From an uncultured Flaviramulus sp. (GTDB lineage: Bacteria; Bacteroidota; Bacteroidia; Flavobacteriales; Flavobacteriaceae), in assembly GCA_947495125.1 (NCBI GenBank), contig CANLXL010000010.1, positions 62,001 through 126,000 of the forward strand: DNA of 64,000 bases, read 5' to 3'. Positions within the stretch are counted from its first letter, which is position 1, and each line of letters opens with the position of its first letter. The notes under the pieces are model-generated. The model searched no databases. It worked only from the letters and a program-made list of their open reading frames with translations, and had not been told where the DNA came from. This document shows positions 9,501 through 17,795 of this stretch, in pieces. A program made the position numbers and the translations under genes.

Positions 9501-10478
9501 ATGAAAAAAGGATTGTTTATAGTCTGTATCTTTTTTTGGTATCTAGGCTTTAGTCAAAATATTACATCTGCTGAGTATTTCTTTAATACAGATCCCGGTG
9601 TTGGCAATGGGAATGCCTTAACCGTAAATAGTAATTCAGGTGAACTAATACAAACATTTTCAATACCGACAAATAGTCTTTCGGAAGGTTTTAACACGCT
9701 TTACATTAGAACCTTCAATAGTGATAATAATTGGAGTTTATTTGAGAGGCAAACGTTCTATTTAAAAAGTTTTACCAATAATAATATTTCTGCCGCAGAA
9801 TATTTTTTTAATACAGACCCGGGCATCGGTAATGGTACTGCTTTAAGCGTTGATAGTAATACCGGGCAATTAACACAAACATTTGCTATTCCAACAACCG
9901 GTTTGTCTGAGGGATTTCATAGTTTCCACTTTAGAACAAAAGATAACAACAATAATTGGGGGCTTTACGACAGGCAAATCATCTATATAAAAGATTTTGA
10001 CCTGTCTCCGGATGAGGTGTCTAATGCCGAATATTTTATCGACTCAGATCCGGGGGTCGGCAACGGAACCAGCATTGTTTTTGGAGATAGCTCTTTAACT
10101 ACACAGGTTCTTAATATAGATACTACCGGCTTATTAGATGGGGATCACTTATTCTACATTAGAGTACAGGATACTAATGGTGATTGGTCTATATATGATT
10201 CAGCACTTTTTAATATTGATAGTTCTTTAGGCGTTGAGGATAATTTAATCTCCAGAATTACATTATTATCTAACCCATTTGAAGATGAATTATCAATTAA
10301 AATACCCAGCAATATTCGAATAACGAAGACAGAAGTTTATAATAGCTCTGGGCAAACTGTTTATTCTAGTAAAGAAAGTAGAACATCTGTTGAATTGTCA
10401 TACTTAAATAATGGGGTTTATATTTTGAAGTTAGAAACATCCCAAGGTGGGGCTTCGTTTAAAATAGTAAAGAAGTAA
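9501..10478 (+). CDS. T9SS-sorted surface protein with three repeats
   Basis: I place the start at ATG 9501 (MKKGLFIVCIFFWYLGFSQ, a good signal peptide) rather than the in-frame ATG at 9489, which lies inside the previous gene. About 325 aa. Three repeats of about 77 residues begin with AEYFFNTDPGxGNG (third copy AEYFIDSDPGVGNG), each ending in a W-S/G-x-Y/F-RQ-type strand. The last about 80 residues form a type A T9SS sorting domain (LLSNPFEDELSIKI, then VYNSSGQTVYSS, ending in a KIVKK tail), so export across the outer membrane by the type IX system is expected. Last gene of the operon. Confidence 0.85.
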   Translation: MKKGLFIVCIFFWYLGFSQNITSAEYFFNTDPGVGNGNALTVNSNSGELIQTFSIPTNSLSEGFNTLYIRTFNSDNNWSLFERQTFYLKSFTNNNISAAEYFFNTDPGIGNGTALSVDSNTGQLTQTFAIPTTGLSEGFHSFHFRTKDNNNNWGLYDRQIIYIKDFDLSPDEVSNAEYFIDSDPGVGNGTSIVFGDSSLTTQVLNIDTTGLLDGDHLFYIRVQDTNGDWSIYDSALFNIDSSLGVEDNLISRITLLSNPFEDELSIKIPSNIRITKTEVYNSSGQTVYSSKESRTSVELSYLNNGVYILKLETSQGGASFKIVKK

Positions 10479-10655
10479 GTGGTTATAGCTTTATCTTTTT
10501 AGATAGGGGAGCGACTGTTCAGAAGAACTATTAAGGATTGGAAATGACTATTTGAAAATTCTTTAAAAATTAATTATTAGATATAAGTTTTATTAAGCTT
10601 AAAATAAATCTTTTTTATATTTTTAATTATCTTAAAGTGCATAGTTCTGATTTAA

Positions 10656-12536
10656 TTATAACTCTCTCATTGGCTTAACCCAAGAAATAAGCTTGTGTTC
10701 AGATCTAATTTTAGACAAATTTTTTAATGATGGAAGGCTAAAGTTGTATTTATTACCTACAGCTTTTTGAGGATAATTTGCCATGAAAGTAGTCCCATGA
10801 TCGGGTGAACTTTTTAAATTCATTTTATCACTATAAAGCATTTTCTTTGAAAATCTGAATAAAAACTTTTCTACTACTCCCATGTGAATTTTTGATAGAT
10901 TTTTATAGGTTTCAAATAGATTAATGTATGACTGAAGAAATTGATGTTCAACAAGGAAATCTTTCTTTTTATTAGTCGCACTTATTGATAGCATATCTTC
11001 ATGGTAATTTGCAATTAAATACTTGTTAACCTCGTTAAGTAAATTAAAGTTTCTGTATTTATATAAAATCCAAAAATTCTTTATATCATATTCGTTCATT
11101 ACTTCCAGTCTATTTAAAATATGAATATTGTAATTCTCAATTTGGCTATAGTAACCCATTAAAATATCGGGCCCGATAAAAGCCAAACTATTAGCACCAC
11201 TTGGAGCAACCGAATAATTACTTTTATTAAGACTATCTAGAATTGTATTTATCTTTGTTTCTGAATTCAAAATATCAGTAATATATGTATTCAGAGGAGT
11301 GAATTTTTCTGAACATAGTTTGAGAGCTAATTTTAAACGTTCGCTTCCTATATTATCAGTTTTATTGATTTCATTCAAAAGGTTAAATAACTCATAAGAT
11401 ACTTGGTTGTTAGTTTTTAAAGTTAATAACCAAGTTGTAAGATCTGTCTCATTCTCTATTTCGGGTAACACTATTCCAGAGTAATACAAGGATATTATAT
11501 CTTGCAGGTATAGTAGTTTTTCTTGTAATTTCATTTTCTTTCTTATCAGAAAATGATTTATATACCCCTTTACACTGAATGACAGTTTCTTTTCTAATTC
11601 GAAACCATCAAAAATGATTTCAAATGGGCTTTCATCTAGCTCTACTGTTAATTGCCTCAAAAAATATACAAATTTATACTCATTAAAAGTTGTATCAGAT
11701 AGAAACTCTTTGTAAGCCTCATTGGTCATTTTGAAAAGTAAAGTAATTTCGTCTATTTTATTAGTTACTTCCGGGCTTGAACAATTATGGTTTTCAATTA
11801 ACTGAAAAAACTCAATTATTTTTTTGTTATATGCCTGAGATATAGATTCTCCTTTTTTTATTAATTTATGGAAGGAATCTATTTTTAAAATGGTAGGATA
11901 TCTATCCTTGTCTGGATAATAATTGGTATAGGGAGATTGAAAAAAAGAAACTTTCTTATACTTTATTTCTTTACTATATATATAGGGAATATCAATTATT
12001 GAATGTTCTGGAATGGATTTTAATGCAAAAAACTCCAATGTATTATATTTAGAATAAAACTTACTGATATAGTTATGAAGGTTTTCGTTTTTGTTTCCAA
12101 CACATATGGATTTTACACTTTTACCTGGCAAATTCTTAGCATATTGACTCCATCTTTCTAATGAAAAAGAAATTAAAATTAAGTCCTGTAGCAATAAATC
12201 CTTCATGTCACCTTTTAGTTCTTCTAATTCAACAGAATTTGGCAATTTTAAGAGTTTTTCAGAAATTAATTTGTAATAATTACTAAATGAAAATTGGTCT
12301 TTTGAATTTCTTGAAAAATAGTCTACATAATTAAATAAGTTGGAATCATCTTTATATTCTTTTCCTCTTTCTCTTTTTATAGAATCTAGATATCTTGGAA
12401 AATACTTAATAGTTAAAATATCGTTCCAGTTTTTATAGGTGAGTAAATTATGATCTTGACTTTCCCTTGGTAAAGCAGGATCACACATCCAATTGTCTAA
12501 TCTTAAAATTTGCGACTTTATGAGCTTATTCTTCAT
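10656..12536 (-). CDS. Unknown 626-aa protein, possible haem-dioxygenase-like C-terminus
   Basis: Last gene of the five-gene minus-strand operon, overlapping the phospho-His domain gene by 11 bp. No signal peptide or membrane segment, so cytoplasmic. The N-terminal about 400 residues are helical and unrecognised. Residues about 400-620 weakly resemble, from memory, the indoleamine-dioxygenase/PrnB superfamily. They include a SLAFIGPDILMGYYSQIENY segment near residue 455, a helix with a single well-placed His551 (SKIHMGVVEKF) that could be a proximal haem ligand, and a later HGTTFM motif before a C-terminal tail. This is a hypothesis, not an assignment. The context of symporter, receiver-like protein and two-chain dikinase suggests metabolism or sensing of an imported small molecule. 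Confidence 0.5.
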   Translation of the reverse strand: MKNKLIKSQILRLDNWMCDPALPRESQDHNLLTYKNWNDILTIKYFPRYLDSIKRERGKEYKDDSNLFNYVDYFSRNSKDQFSFSNYYKLISEKLLKLPNSVELEELKGDMKDLLLQDLILISFSLERWSQYAKNLPGKSVKSICVGNKNENLHNYISKFYSKYNTLEFFALKSIPEHSIIDIPYIYSKEIKYKKVSFFQSPYTNYYPDKDRYPTILKIDSFHKLIKKGESISQAYNKKIIEFFQLIENHNCSSPEVTNKIDEITLLFKMTNEAYKEFLSDTTFNEYKFVYFLRQLTVELDESPFEIIFDGFELEKKLSFSVKGYINHFLIRKKMKLQEKLLYLQDIISLYYSGIVLPEIENETDLTTWLLTLKTNNQVSYELFNLLNEINKTDNIGSERLKLALKLCSEKFTPLNTYITDILNSETKINTILDSLNKSNYSVAPSGANSLAFIGPDILMGYYSQIENYNIHILNRLEVMNEYDIKNFWILYKYRNFNLLNEVNKYLIANYHEDMLSISATNKKKDFLVEHQFLQSYINLFETYKNLSKIHMGVVEKFLFRFSKKMLYSDKMNLKSSPDHGTTFMANYPQKAVGNKYNFSLPSLKNLSKIRSEHKLISWVKPMREL

Positions 12537-13632
12537 CTGACATTATTATGCCTCTTTCTAAATCAACAATGACATTCTCGCCATCATGGAAGGCCTTAGA
12601 CGCGGACTTAGTCGCTACTAGACATGGAATACCTCGTTCTCTACTAATTATTGCAGCGTGGGACAACATACCACCTAAATCGGTAACGATAGCTGAAGCC
12701 TTTTCTATCGCATTCATCAATTCGGGAGCCGTAAATTCTGAGATTAAGATTTCTCCTTGTTTCATTGCATTCATTTCATCTTCCATTTTGGAAAAGTCGG
12801 AGTAGTCAACATTTATCACTCGAGCCTGACCCTTTATCTTGGATTTCGTTTTATTTGCAATTTGCCCTTTCAGAATCTTTTCAACCTGCTCATTCTCAAA
12901 CTTGCTGTAAGTTTCAATCTGATTATATGAATCTTCACCTTCAAGGTAGTTTACGCGGTTATTTTTTACGAAAATAGTATACGAGTCTTTTCTTTTATTC
13001 ATTAACTCTTCTGAAACCCTTGAGTCATTAAAGAGTTCTATCAAATCCACTATTCTGTAATTCTCAATTTGCGTTGTGCTGATACCAAACTGTTCTGATA
13101 ACTTTTTAATTAATCTTTTAAATTCTGAGTCATCTGTAAGGGCTATTTCATTTATCCATACACGAGCGTTATCTTTGAACTCACTTAGCAATTTTAGGTT
13201 ATTGCTTAAGATAACATTTTCAGTTTTGTATAGATAAGCCAAGTTTGTAAACTGAAAATCCATTTTGGAATAGTAGGTGAACATTTTGCTTAATAATCTA
13301 AAGAATTTAGTGATTGATGTTTTACTTAACCTTTTCCTTTCGAGGATAATACTCAATTCCTTTTTTATTCTAATATGGTAGTCATAAAACTCCTTTTTAT
13401 ATTCGAGGAATCCTCCTTCTTTAGATAGCCATTTTAAACCATGTTTACCTGCGAATCCCATTTTATCATTGGTAAAATATTGTCTAAAATCTCCATTTTT
13501 GTTCGAAGTAAATAAAGGATGGAGATATTTGAATCCTTTTGTAAGCATGTCTGTAAATAAAAAACTTAAACCGTTAACCTTAAAGGTTAATTCGTAATCA
13601 GAAATTTTTGGTTTCTTCTCTATTCTACTCAT
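12526..13632 (-). CDS. PEP-utilising-enzyme swivelling (phospho-His) domain protein
   Basis: 368 aa, cytoplasmic. Residues 1-255 are helical with no clear motif and would correspond to the substrate-binding middle of a dikinase. Residues about 268-365 are the mobile PEP-utilising-enzyme domain: GEILISEFTAPELM, then DLGGMLSHAAIISRERGIP with phospho-acceptor His325, and a terminal HDGENVIVDLERG strand. The (beta/alpha)8 PEP-binding barrel of PEP synthase/PPDK is absent. The combination with the ATP-grasp protein encoded just upstream (8-bp overlap) reproduces, in two chains, the order of rifampin-phosphotransferase-like enzymes: ATP domain, substrate domain, His domain. The natural substrate is unknown. 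Confidence 0.85.
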   Translation of the reverse strand: MSRIEKKPKISDYELTFKVNGLSFLFTDMLTKGFKYLHPLFTSNKNGDFRQYFTNDKMGFAGKHGLKWLSKEGGFLEYKKEFYDYHIRIKKELSIILERKRLSKTSITKFFRLLSKMFTYYSKMDFQFTNLAYLYKTENVILSNNLKLLSEFKDNARVWINEIALTDDSEFKRLIKKLSEQFGISTTQIENYRIVDLIELFNDSRVSEELMNKRKDSYTIFVKNNRVNYLEGEDSYNQIETYSKFENEQVEKILKGQIANKTKSKIKGQARVINVDYSDFSKMEDEMNAMKQGEILISEFTAPELMNAIEKASAIVTDLGGMLSHAAIISRERGIPCLVATKSASKAFHDGENVIVDLERGIIMSDEE

Positions 13633-14515
13633 TTTTTTTGTATTTCGTTATTGCACGGGACTGAAGAATATATAATTTTCCATCTTTTAGAGCCCATTCA
13701 ACATCTACAGGAAATTTAAATAATTTTTCAACCTTTATACCAGCATCATATATCTTTTTAATATTACTAGGAGGCATTAAATCTGTTAATAAATAGTCAT
13801 TATTTAAATAATTTGAGAACAATTGATCTCTTTTATCAATTTCAATAGCGAACGGAATTTGTCTTCCGCTCACCAGTTTGTCCCCCAAACCACTTGTAGC
13901 TTCTATTCTTGCAAAATTCTTGCCGTTTTCAGGACTTCTACTAAACATTACCCCGGAATAGTCGGCATCGATCATTTCTTGGACGATTACGGCAAATTTA
14001 ATATTTTTTAAATTTTTATAAACATTCGGATTGTATTTCATTGCTCTTGGATTAAAAGTAGAACTCCAGCATTTTAATATAGACTCCGTGATTTTCGATT
14101 TCGGAATATTCAAAAAAGAATCAAATTGCCCAGCCCATGAAAACTCTTTGCTGTCTTCAAAAGCAGCACTTGATCTCACTGCAAAGGTTTGACTTTCTAA
14201 TACCGAAATTTCTAATTCTAATTGTTCTAATATTACTAGAGGGAAGTTACTACTGATAATGCTAGACTTAAGGATTTTGGAACATTTATTAATTGATGAA
14301 TTGGAGTAATCTAATTTATCTAATTGTTTGTGTAGTTGATTATTTGGAAAAGTACGAGACAGAAAACAGTTAAACGCATTGGGTTTAACTACAATCCCAT
14401 TTGGGACATTAAAACTCCCCGACAATATCAGTTTGTTTAGAGCGGACCCTTTTCCACCAGCAACATTTTTGTACTTATTGGACTTGTCGCTGAGGTTTAA
14501 TATATATTTAGTCAT
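13625..14515 (-). CDS. PEP/pyruvate-dikinase ATP-grasp domain protein
   Basis: 296 aa, essentially a complete stand-alone PPDK_N domain. Diagnostic motifs are GGKGSALNKL (20-29, K22), VRSSAAFEDS (113-122), AGQFDSFLNI (128-137), GVMFSRSP (188-195) and DVEWALKDGKLYILQSRAI (271-289). It should bind ATP and phosphorylate the swivelling His of its partner. The stop overlaps the start of the phospho-His domain gene by 8 bp and its start overlaps the receiver-like gene by 8 bp. Both ends look intact, so this is a natural two-gene arrangement or an old fission rather than a recent frameshift. Confidence 0.9.
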   Translation of the reverse strand: MTKYILNLSDKSNKYKNVAGGKGSALNKLILSGSFNVPNGIVVKPNAFNCFLSRTFPNNQLHKQLDKLDYSNSSINKCSKILKSSIISSNFPLVILEQLELEISVLESQTFAVRSSAAFEDSKEFSWAGQFDSFLNIPKSKITESILKCWSSTFNPRAMKYNPNVYKNLKNIKFAVIVQEMIDADYSGVMFSRSPENGKNFARIEATSGLGDKLVSGRQIPFAIEIDKRDQLFSNYLNNDYLLTDLMPPSNIKKIYDAGIKVEKLFKFPVDVEWALKDGKLYILQSRAITKYKKNE

Positions 14516-15506
14516 TGTTTAATTCTTTATTAGCCCGTCTCTTTAAGAGCCACTCACTAAACTTAGCATATCCAACACCTATTAATACTATTAGACCTAT
14601 ATATAATAAAAACATCCCTAGATCAACTGTGACCTCAGAAAAACTATAATCGGTTTTGTTCTTGTATCCTTGTAATATATTATGCGCACTTGAAGACCAG
14701 ACAGCTGTTATTAAACCTACGATTAAACCGATAGAACCTAAATATAACAAAGCAATACTTAACTTTTTGAATCTTAAAGTCTTTTGACTTCTTATCATAA
14801 ACCTGAAGGCTTTTTCTTTAATCAATCGCTTAATTATTGTTCCAACTAAAGATGATCTAAAATTATCATATTCATCTTTAGATACTCCATTAATTATACT
14901 TTCTGAAATTGAAAATTCTTCATGAATTTTAAATAAATTAATATTTGAACATTTCGTAAAGACTTCTTTGATCTCATCCTTCCTTTTTTTGCCTTTTACC
15001 CCCATAAAATAATAGTCAAATGGTTCGGGTGAATTTGTATAAACCTGCACCTCACCTTTATGATTAAAAAAGTTCCTTTGAATATTGTATTTATCAAAAA
15101 ACGAAAACATTTTAGAGCCCTTGGACTCTTCATACCTTGCTTTGAAATTGTTTAGGGTAAATAAGAAATCGCCGACTCCCAACTCTTGAAAATTTGGAAA
15201 AGATTCTCCTCTGTTTCTTTTATTGATTAAATCCTCTCGTAATTTCTCATTCCTTTCACGATCTGATATAAATGTAAAATCAGAAAATATATAGTCATAC
15301 TTTACCTTGCTAATATTTCTTAGTTTCAACAAACAGGTGTCACTGAGACGTTTATCTTCGTCAAATTCAATTAATAATTTTTCAATAATAAATTCAACTA
15401 TCAGTCCATCTTCTTCTAATATCCTTTCGTCTTCAATATCATAAAAGATAATATCCAAAACATCTTCAGTATCATCAATAATTAATACTTTATATTTTTT
15501 TGTCAT
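14508..15506 (-). CDS. Receiver-like membrane protein
   Basis: I start it at ATG 15506 (MTKKYKVLIIDD), not at the TTG 12 bp upstream; the ATG overlaps the symporter gene by 17 bp. 332 aa. The N-terminus looks like a response-regulator receiver: strand KVLIIDD with D11/D12, and a YDYIFSDFTF strand with D76 in the phospho-acceptor place, but a long insertion lies between and the later K/T switch residues are not obvious. The middle (about 90-240) is unrecognised. Two transmembrane helices follow (about 248-270 and 293-314), then a basic tail (WLLKRRANKELNND). A receiver-like domain tethered by C-terminal helices is unusual. It might couple the symporter to the cytoplasmic enzymes. Confidence 0.65.
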   Translation of the reverse strand: MTKKYKVLIIDDTEDVLDIIFYDIEDERILEEDGLIVEFIIEKLLIEFDEDKRLSDTCLLKLRNISKVKYDYIFSDFTFISDRERNEKLREDLINKRNRGESFPNFQELGVGDFLFTLNNFKARYEESKGSKMFSFFDKYNIQRNFFNHKGEVQVYTNSPEPFDYYFMGVKGKKRKDEIKEVFTKCSNINLFKIHEEFSISESIINGVSKDEYDNFRSSLVGTIIKRLIKEKAFRFMIRSQKTLRFKKLSIALLYLGSIGLIVGLITAVWSSSAHNILQGYKNKTDYSFSEVTVDLGMFLLYIGLIVLIGVGYAKFSEWLLKRRANKELNND

Positions 15507-16884
15507 AAAACTTAACAATTAGTGCCAGCAATAAAGAGGCCATTAATGAAAAAGTACCGGCACCTTCTAAATAAAAAGAGCTTTCGGTCTGCCAAGTTAA
15601 TATCACAGCAAGTATTCCAGTGCTTAAACCGCCAAATATAGGTATCCACATTTGTCTGCTCTTACCATTATACTTTAAACCAATATACACCGGACCAAAT
15701 AATGCCAATTGAGATATAACCACTATATAAACGAGATCAAACAAATCTATACCAAATAAATTTTGAATTAATTTAGTTCCATAAATGGATAATATTCCTA
15801 TTAAAGGAAGCATTAAATACTTAATAGTCCTTAGATTATTTGTTTTTTCAAGATCTTTAGAAATAGTTAGGCCGATAGTTAAAAACATACCATCAAGTAA
15901 CGATATAACACAAGTAACCAATAAAATGACTAGCAGGTAGATAGATACATTAGAGATATCTGCCGAAAATTCTGTTGCTTTTAATAAAATATTATCAGGA
16001 TTAACATCATTTGCACCAATTAAAAGGGCTCCTAAAATGGTTCCAAACAAGCCAATTGATAAAAAAATATAAATCCCACTTCCTTTTAAGTTCCAGTTTA
16101 CGTTTGAAGGCCTACCAGAAATAATACTTTGCCATGAAGAATTATCTACAAATTGCCAGGTAATGTTAAAAACAATATTTGTGATCAATCCCCAAATTCC
16201 AAAATCAGAGATTGTTTTTGCTAATGGAGGGAAAAAGTTGTTAATACTAAATTCACCTGTAATAGCAGTTAGGCTGTAGCCAACAAAAACTATAAATACA
16301 AGTACTATTAATATCTTCATACTATTAAGTATAATATTGACATGTGCATTTCCTCTTATGCCCCCTATAATTGTATATAATAGAGTCCCAATAAAAATTG
16401 ATAAGGTGATATAGGTTGTAGATCCGCTATTCGCGTTTGTTTGCATTATTGATGTAAACGCTCCTTCACTAATACCAACTTCCCATCCAACAAATACCAT
16501 GATGCCAATAATTGAACATAATGATGCTATAATTTTTGTCTTTTTGCCAAATTGTTTCCCGAGAAAATCATGTAAGCTATCAATATTCTTAAAAGAGGAT
16601 GAATATTTTGACAGCCAAATAAAGCTTAGACCCCAAAAAACCTGGATGAATATAGCCCACCCACCTATAGTATATCCTAACCAAGCGGCATAGAAAATTG
16701 CATTTACACCAAATGAAGATGATAGTAATAAATTAACTACCGATATCTTATTTAACGACCTTCCTCCTAAAAGAAACCCATCAAGATTACTATCGTAGTT
16801 TGGAGAACTCCTTTTTGAGACATAACTAAGAACAATTGAGATGAAAAGAATAATTGCTGATAGCAGCAAAATGAAGTTTTGCAT
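15490..16884 (-). CDS. Sodium:solute symporter (SSS family)
   Basis: 464 aa, about 12-13 transmembrane helices. The pattern fits the SSS family: an N-terminal helix, DGFLLGGRSLNKISVVNLLLSS (about 35-56, the conserved GGR start of the core), FYAAWLGYTIGGWAIF, a YTIIGGIRGN motif, and a FNITWQFVDNSSWQSI helix typical of the family. It should import an organic solute with Na+. It is the first gene of the five-gene overlapping operon, so its substrate is probably what the downstream dikinase-like proteins act on or respond to. It is not fused to a kinase domain, unlike CbrA-type sensors. Specificity cannot be read from the sequence. Confidence 0.88.
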   Translation of the reverse strand: MQNFILLLSAIILFISIVLSYVSKRSSPNYDSNLDGFLLGGRSLNKISVVNLLLSSSFGVNAIFYAAWLGYTIGGWAIFIQVFWGLSFIWLSKYSSSFKNIDSLHDFLGKQFGKKTKIIASLCSIIGIMVFVGWEVGISEGAFTSIMQTNANSGSTTYITLSIFIGTLLYTIIGGIRGNAHVNIILNSMKILIVLVFIVFVGYSLTAITGEFSINNFFPPLAKTISDFGIWGLITNIVFNITWQFVDNSSWQSIISGRPSNVNWNLKGSGIYIFLSIGLFGTILGALLIGANDVNPDNILLKATEFSADISNVSIYLLVILLVTCVISLLDGMFLTIGLTISKDLEKTNNLRTIKYLMLPLIGILSIYGTKLIQNLFGIDLFDLVYIVVISQLALFGPVYIGLKYNGKSRQMWIPIFGGLSTGILAVILTWQTESSFYLEGAGTFSLMASLLLALIVKFYDKKI

Positions 16885-17038
16885 ATGAAAAATTTTGAAT
16901 TGTAAGATAAAGATACGATTAATTGATAAGGTATAATTAAATCAATATATTTCGATACTAATTAAATAATTGATTTTTTAAAATTGAAACATAAATTTCA
17001 CCTCAGAATAAGTCTTAAAGAATTTCTGCGGCAACACC

Positions 17039-17173
17039 CTAGATGTTTAATACCTTATATGGATTTGTCTCACCTTCAGTATTTAAAGCACCCTTTCCGA
17101 ATTTATTGTTAAAAGTTGATGAAGCTATTAAAGTCAAAAGAAAAACCACGCTTACAATTTGTAACAAGTTCAT
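17039..17173 (-). CDS. Possible small membrane peptide, 44 aa
   Basis: The frame opens MNLLQIVSVVFLLTLIAS (one hydrophobic segment) and continues with a polar tail (NKFGKGALNTEGETNPYKV). It lies 155 bp upstream of, and in the same orientation as, the symporter gene. It resembles short secreted or membrane peptides of Flavobacteriia. There is no homology evidence and the opposite strand is also open, so the call is tentative. Confidence 0.3.
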   Translation of the reverse strand: MNLLQIVSVVFLLTLIASSTFNNKFGKGALNTEGETNPYKVLNI

Positions 17174-17386
17174 CACTTTGTTAATTATGATGACTAAATA
17201 TTTAGCGCTATTACGATCAAGAGAAATATTAAGATTATAGTAAAAACTTAGATTGCGTCTTGATAACATGCTGAAGTTTTTTATATTTAAAACCAGTATT
17301 AAAAAAGTAATTTGAATTGAAGTTTATTATTCTGGTCACTAGAGAATATACAATACGTCAATAATTGAAGAAAATAGAGGTTCCAA

Positions 17387-17563
17387 ATGAAACAATTACT
17401 GAAAACCATTTATATTATATTGGCAATTTTACTAATTCTAAAATTATTTGGTTTAATATTTTTCATATATTCTTCTAAACTAGACTCAATCACTATATAT
17501 ATTGCTCCCTCATCCGGAACCTATATTGGTTCTCTCAGTAAAATCAAGGGTTATTTTCTTTAA
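17387..17563 (+). CDS. Possible 58-aa membrane peptide, 3' end inside a repeat
   Basis: The frame starts MKQLLKTIYIILAILLIL, a single transmembrane helix, and ends APSSGTYIGSLSKIKGYFL. The last about 17 codons are the dispersed boundary repeat. The frame 53791-54027 runs into another copy of that repeat in the same reading phase (SHSGTYTDFSSDIKDLLF), so either the repeat supplies the 3' end of small genes or the reading frame is fortuitous. No known family. Confidence 0.3.
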   Translation: MKQLLKTIYIILAILLILKLFGLIFFIYSSKLDSITIYIAPSSGTYIGSLSKIKGYFL

Positions 17564-17588
17564 AGATTTTGAAGTAACTAAAAGGGTA
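17511..17588 (+). repeat. Boundary repeat, copy A
   Basis: Matches the three-block element found at five places: block 1 (TCCGGAACCTA), 22 nt after GGAACC block 2 (TCAAGGG), and 22 nt later block 3 (GTAACTAAAAGGGTA). It is located just upstream of the subtilisin-caspase gene. Block 3 is slightly degenerate (AGTAAC for GGTAAC). Confidence 0.75.
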
Positions 17589-17795
17589 GCTCAAATATTT
17601 TAATTTACACAAAAGTTAAAAAATTAGATTTTATTAGTTATAAGTAATTTTAGTTTTTTATCCCATTATCTTGAACTTTGACCATAATTTATTAATATTC
17701 AATAAAAATTTTGTACTATTAATACTTAATCCCTTATTAAAGATCTAATTTATAGCAGTTTTTAACGGCAATGCAAGCCATTAAACTGTTGTAAT

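Larger units (their letters stand above)
16885..17795. other. Intergenic stretch between divergent modules
   Basis: About 0.9 kb separating the divergent dikinase operon and the conflict system. It is very A/T-rich. It holds two weak small reading frames (17039-17173 minus, 17387-17563 plus) and one copy of the dispersed boundary repeat (17511-17588). Promoters for both flanking operons must lie here, but no unambiguous match to the Bacteroidota consensus (TTTG then TAnnTTTG) was found. Confidence 0.5.

Noticed and set aside
8477..10478. Whether the beta-helix gene and the T9SS gene were once a single gene.
   Set aside because: The second has its own signal peptide directly after the first stop, so they are separate exported proteins.
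12526..14515. Whether the ATP-grasp and phospho-His genes are one gene broken by a frameshift.
   Set aside because: Both have plausible starts and ends, the overlap is 8 bp as at other junctions of this operon, and each domain is complete, so a natural split is more likely; a sequencing error cannot be excluded.
17043..17240. Plus-strand reading frame of 65 codons opposite the small minus-strand peptide.
   Set aside because: No signal sequence or motif, rich in Lys/Leu typical of A/T-rich antisense frames; the opposite strand looks more gene-like.
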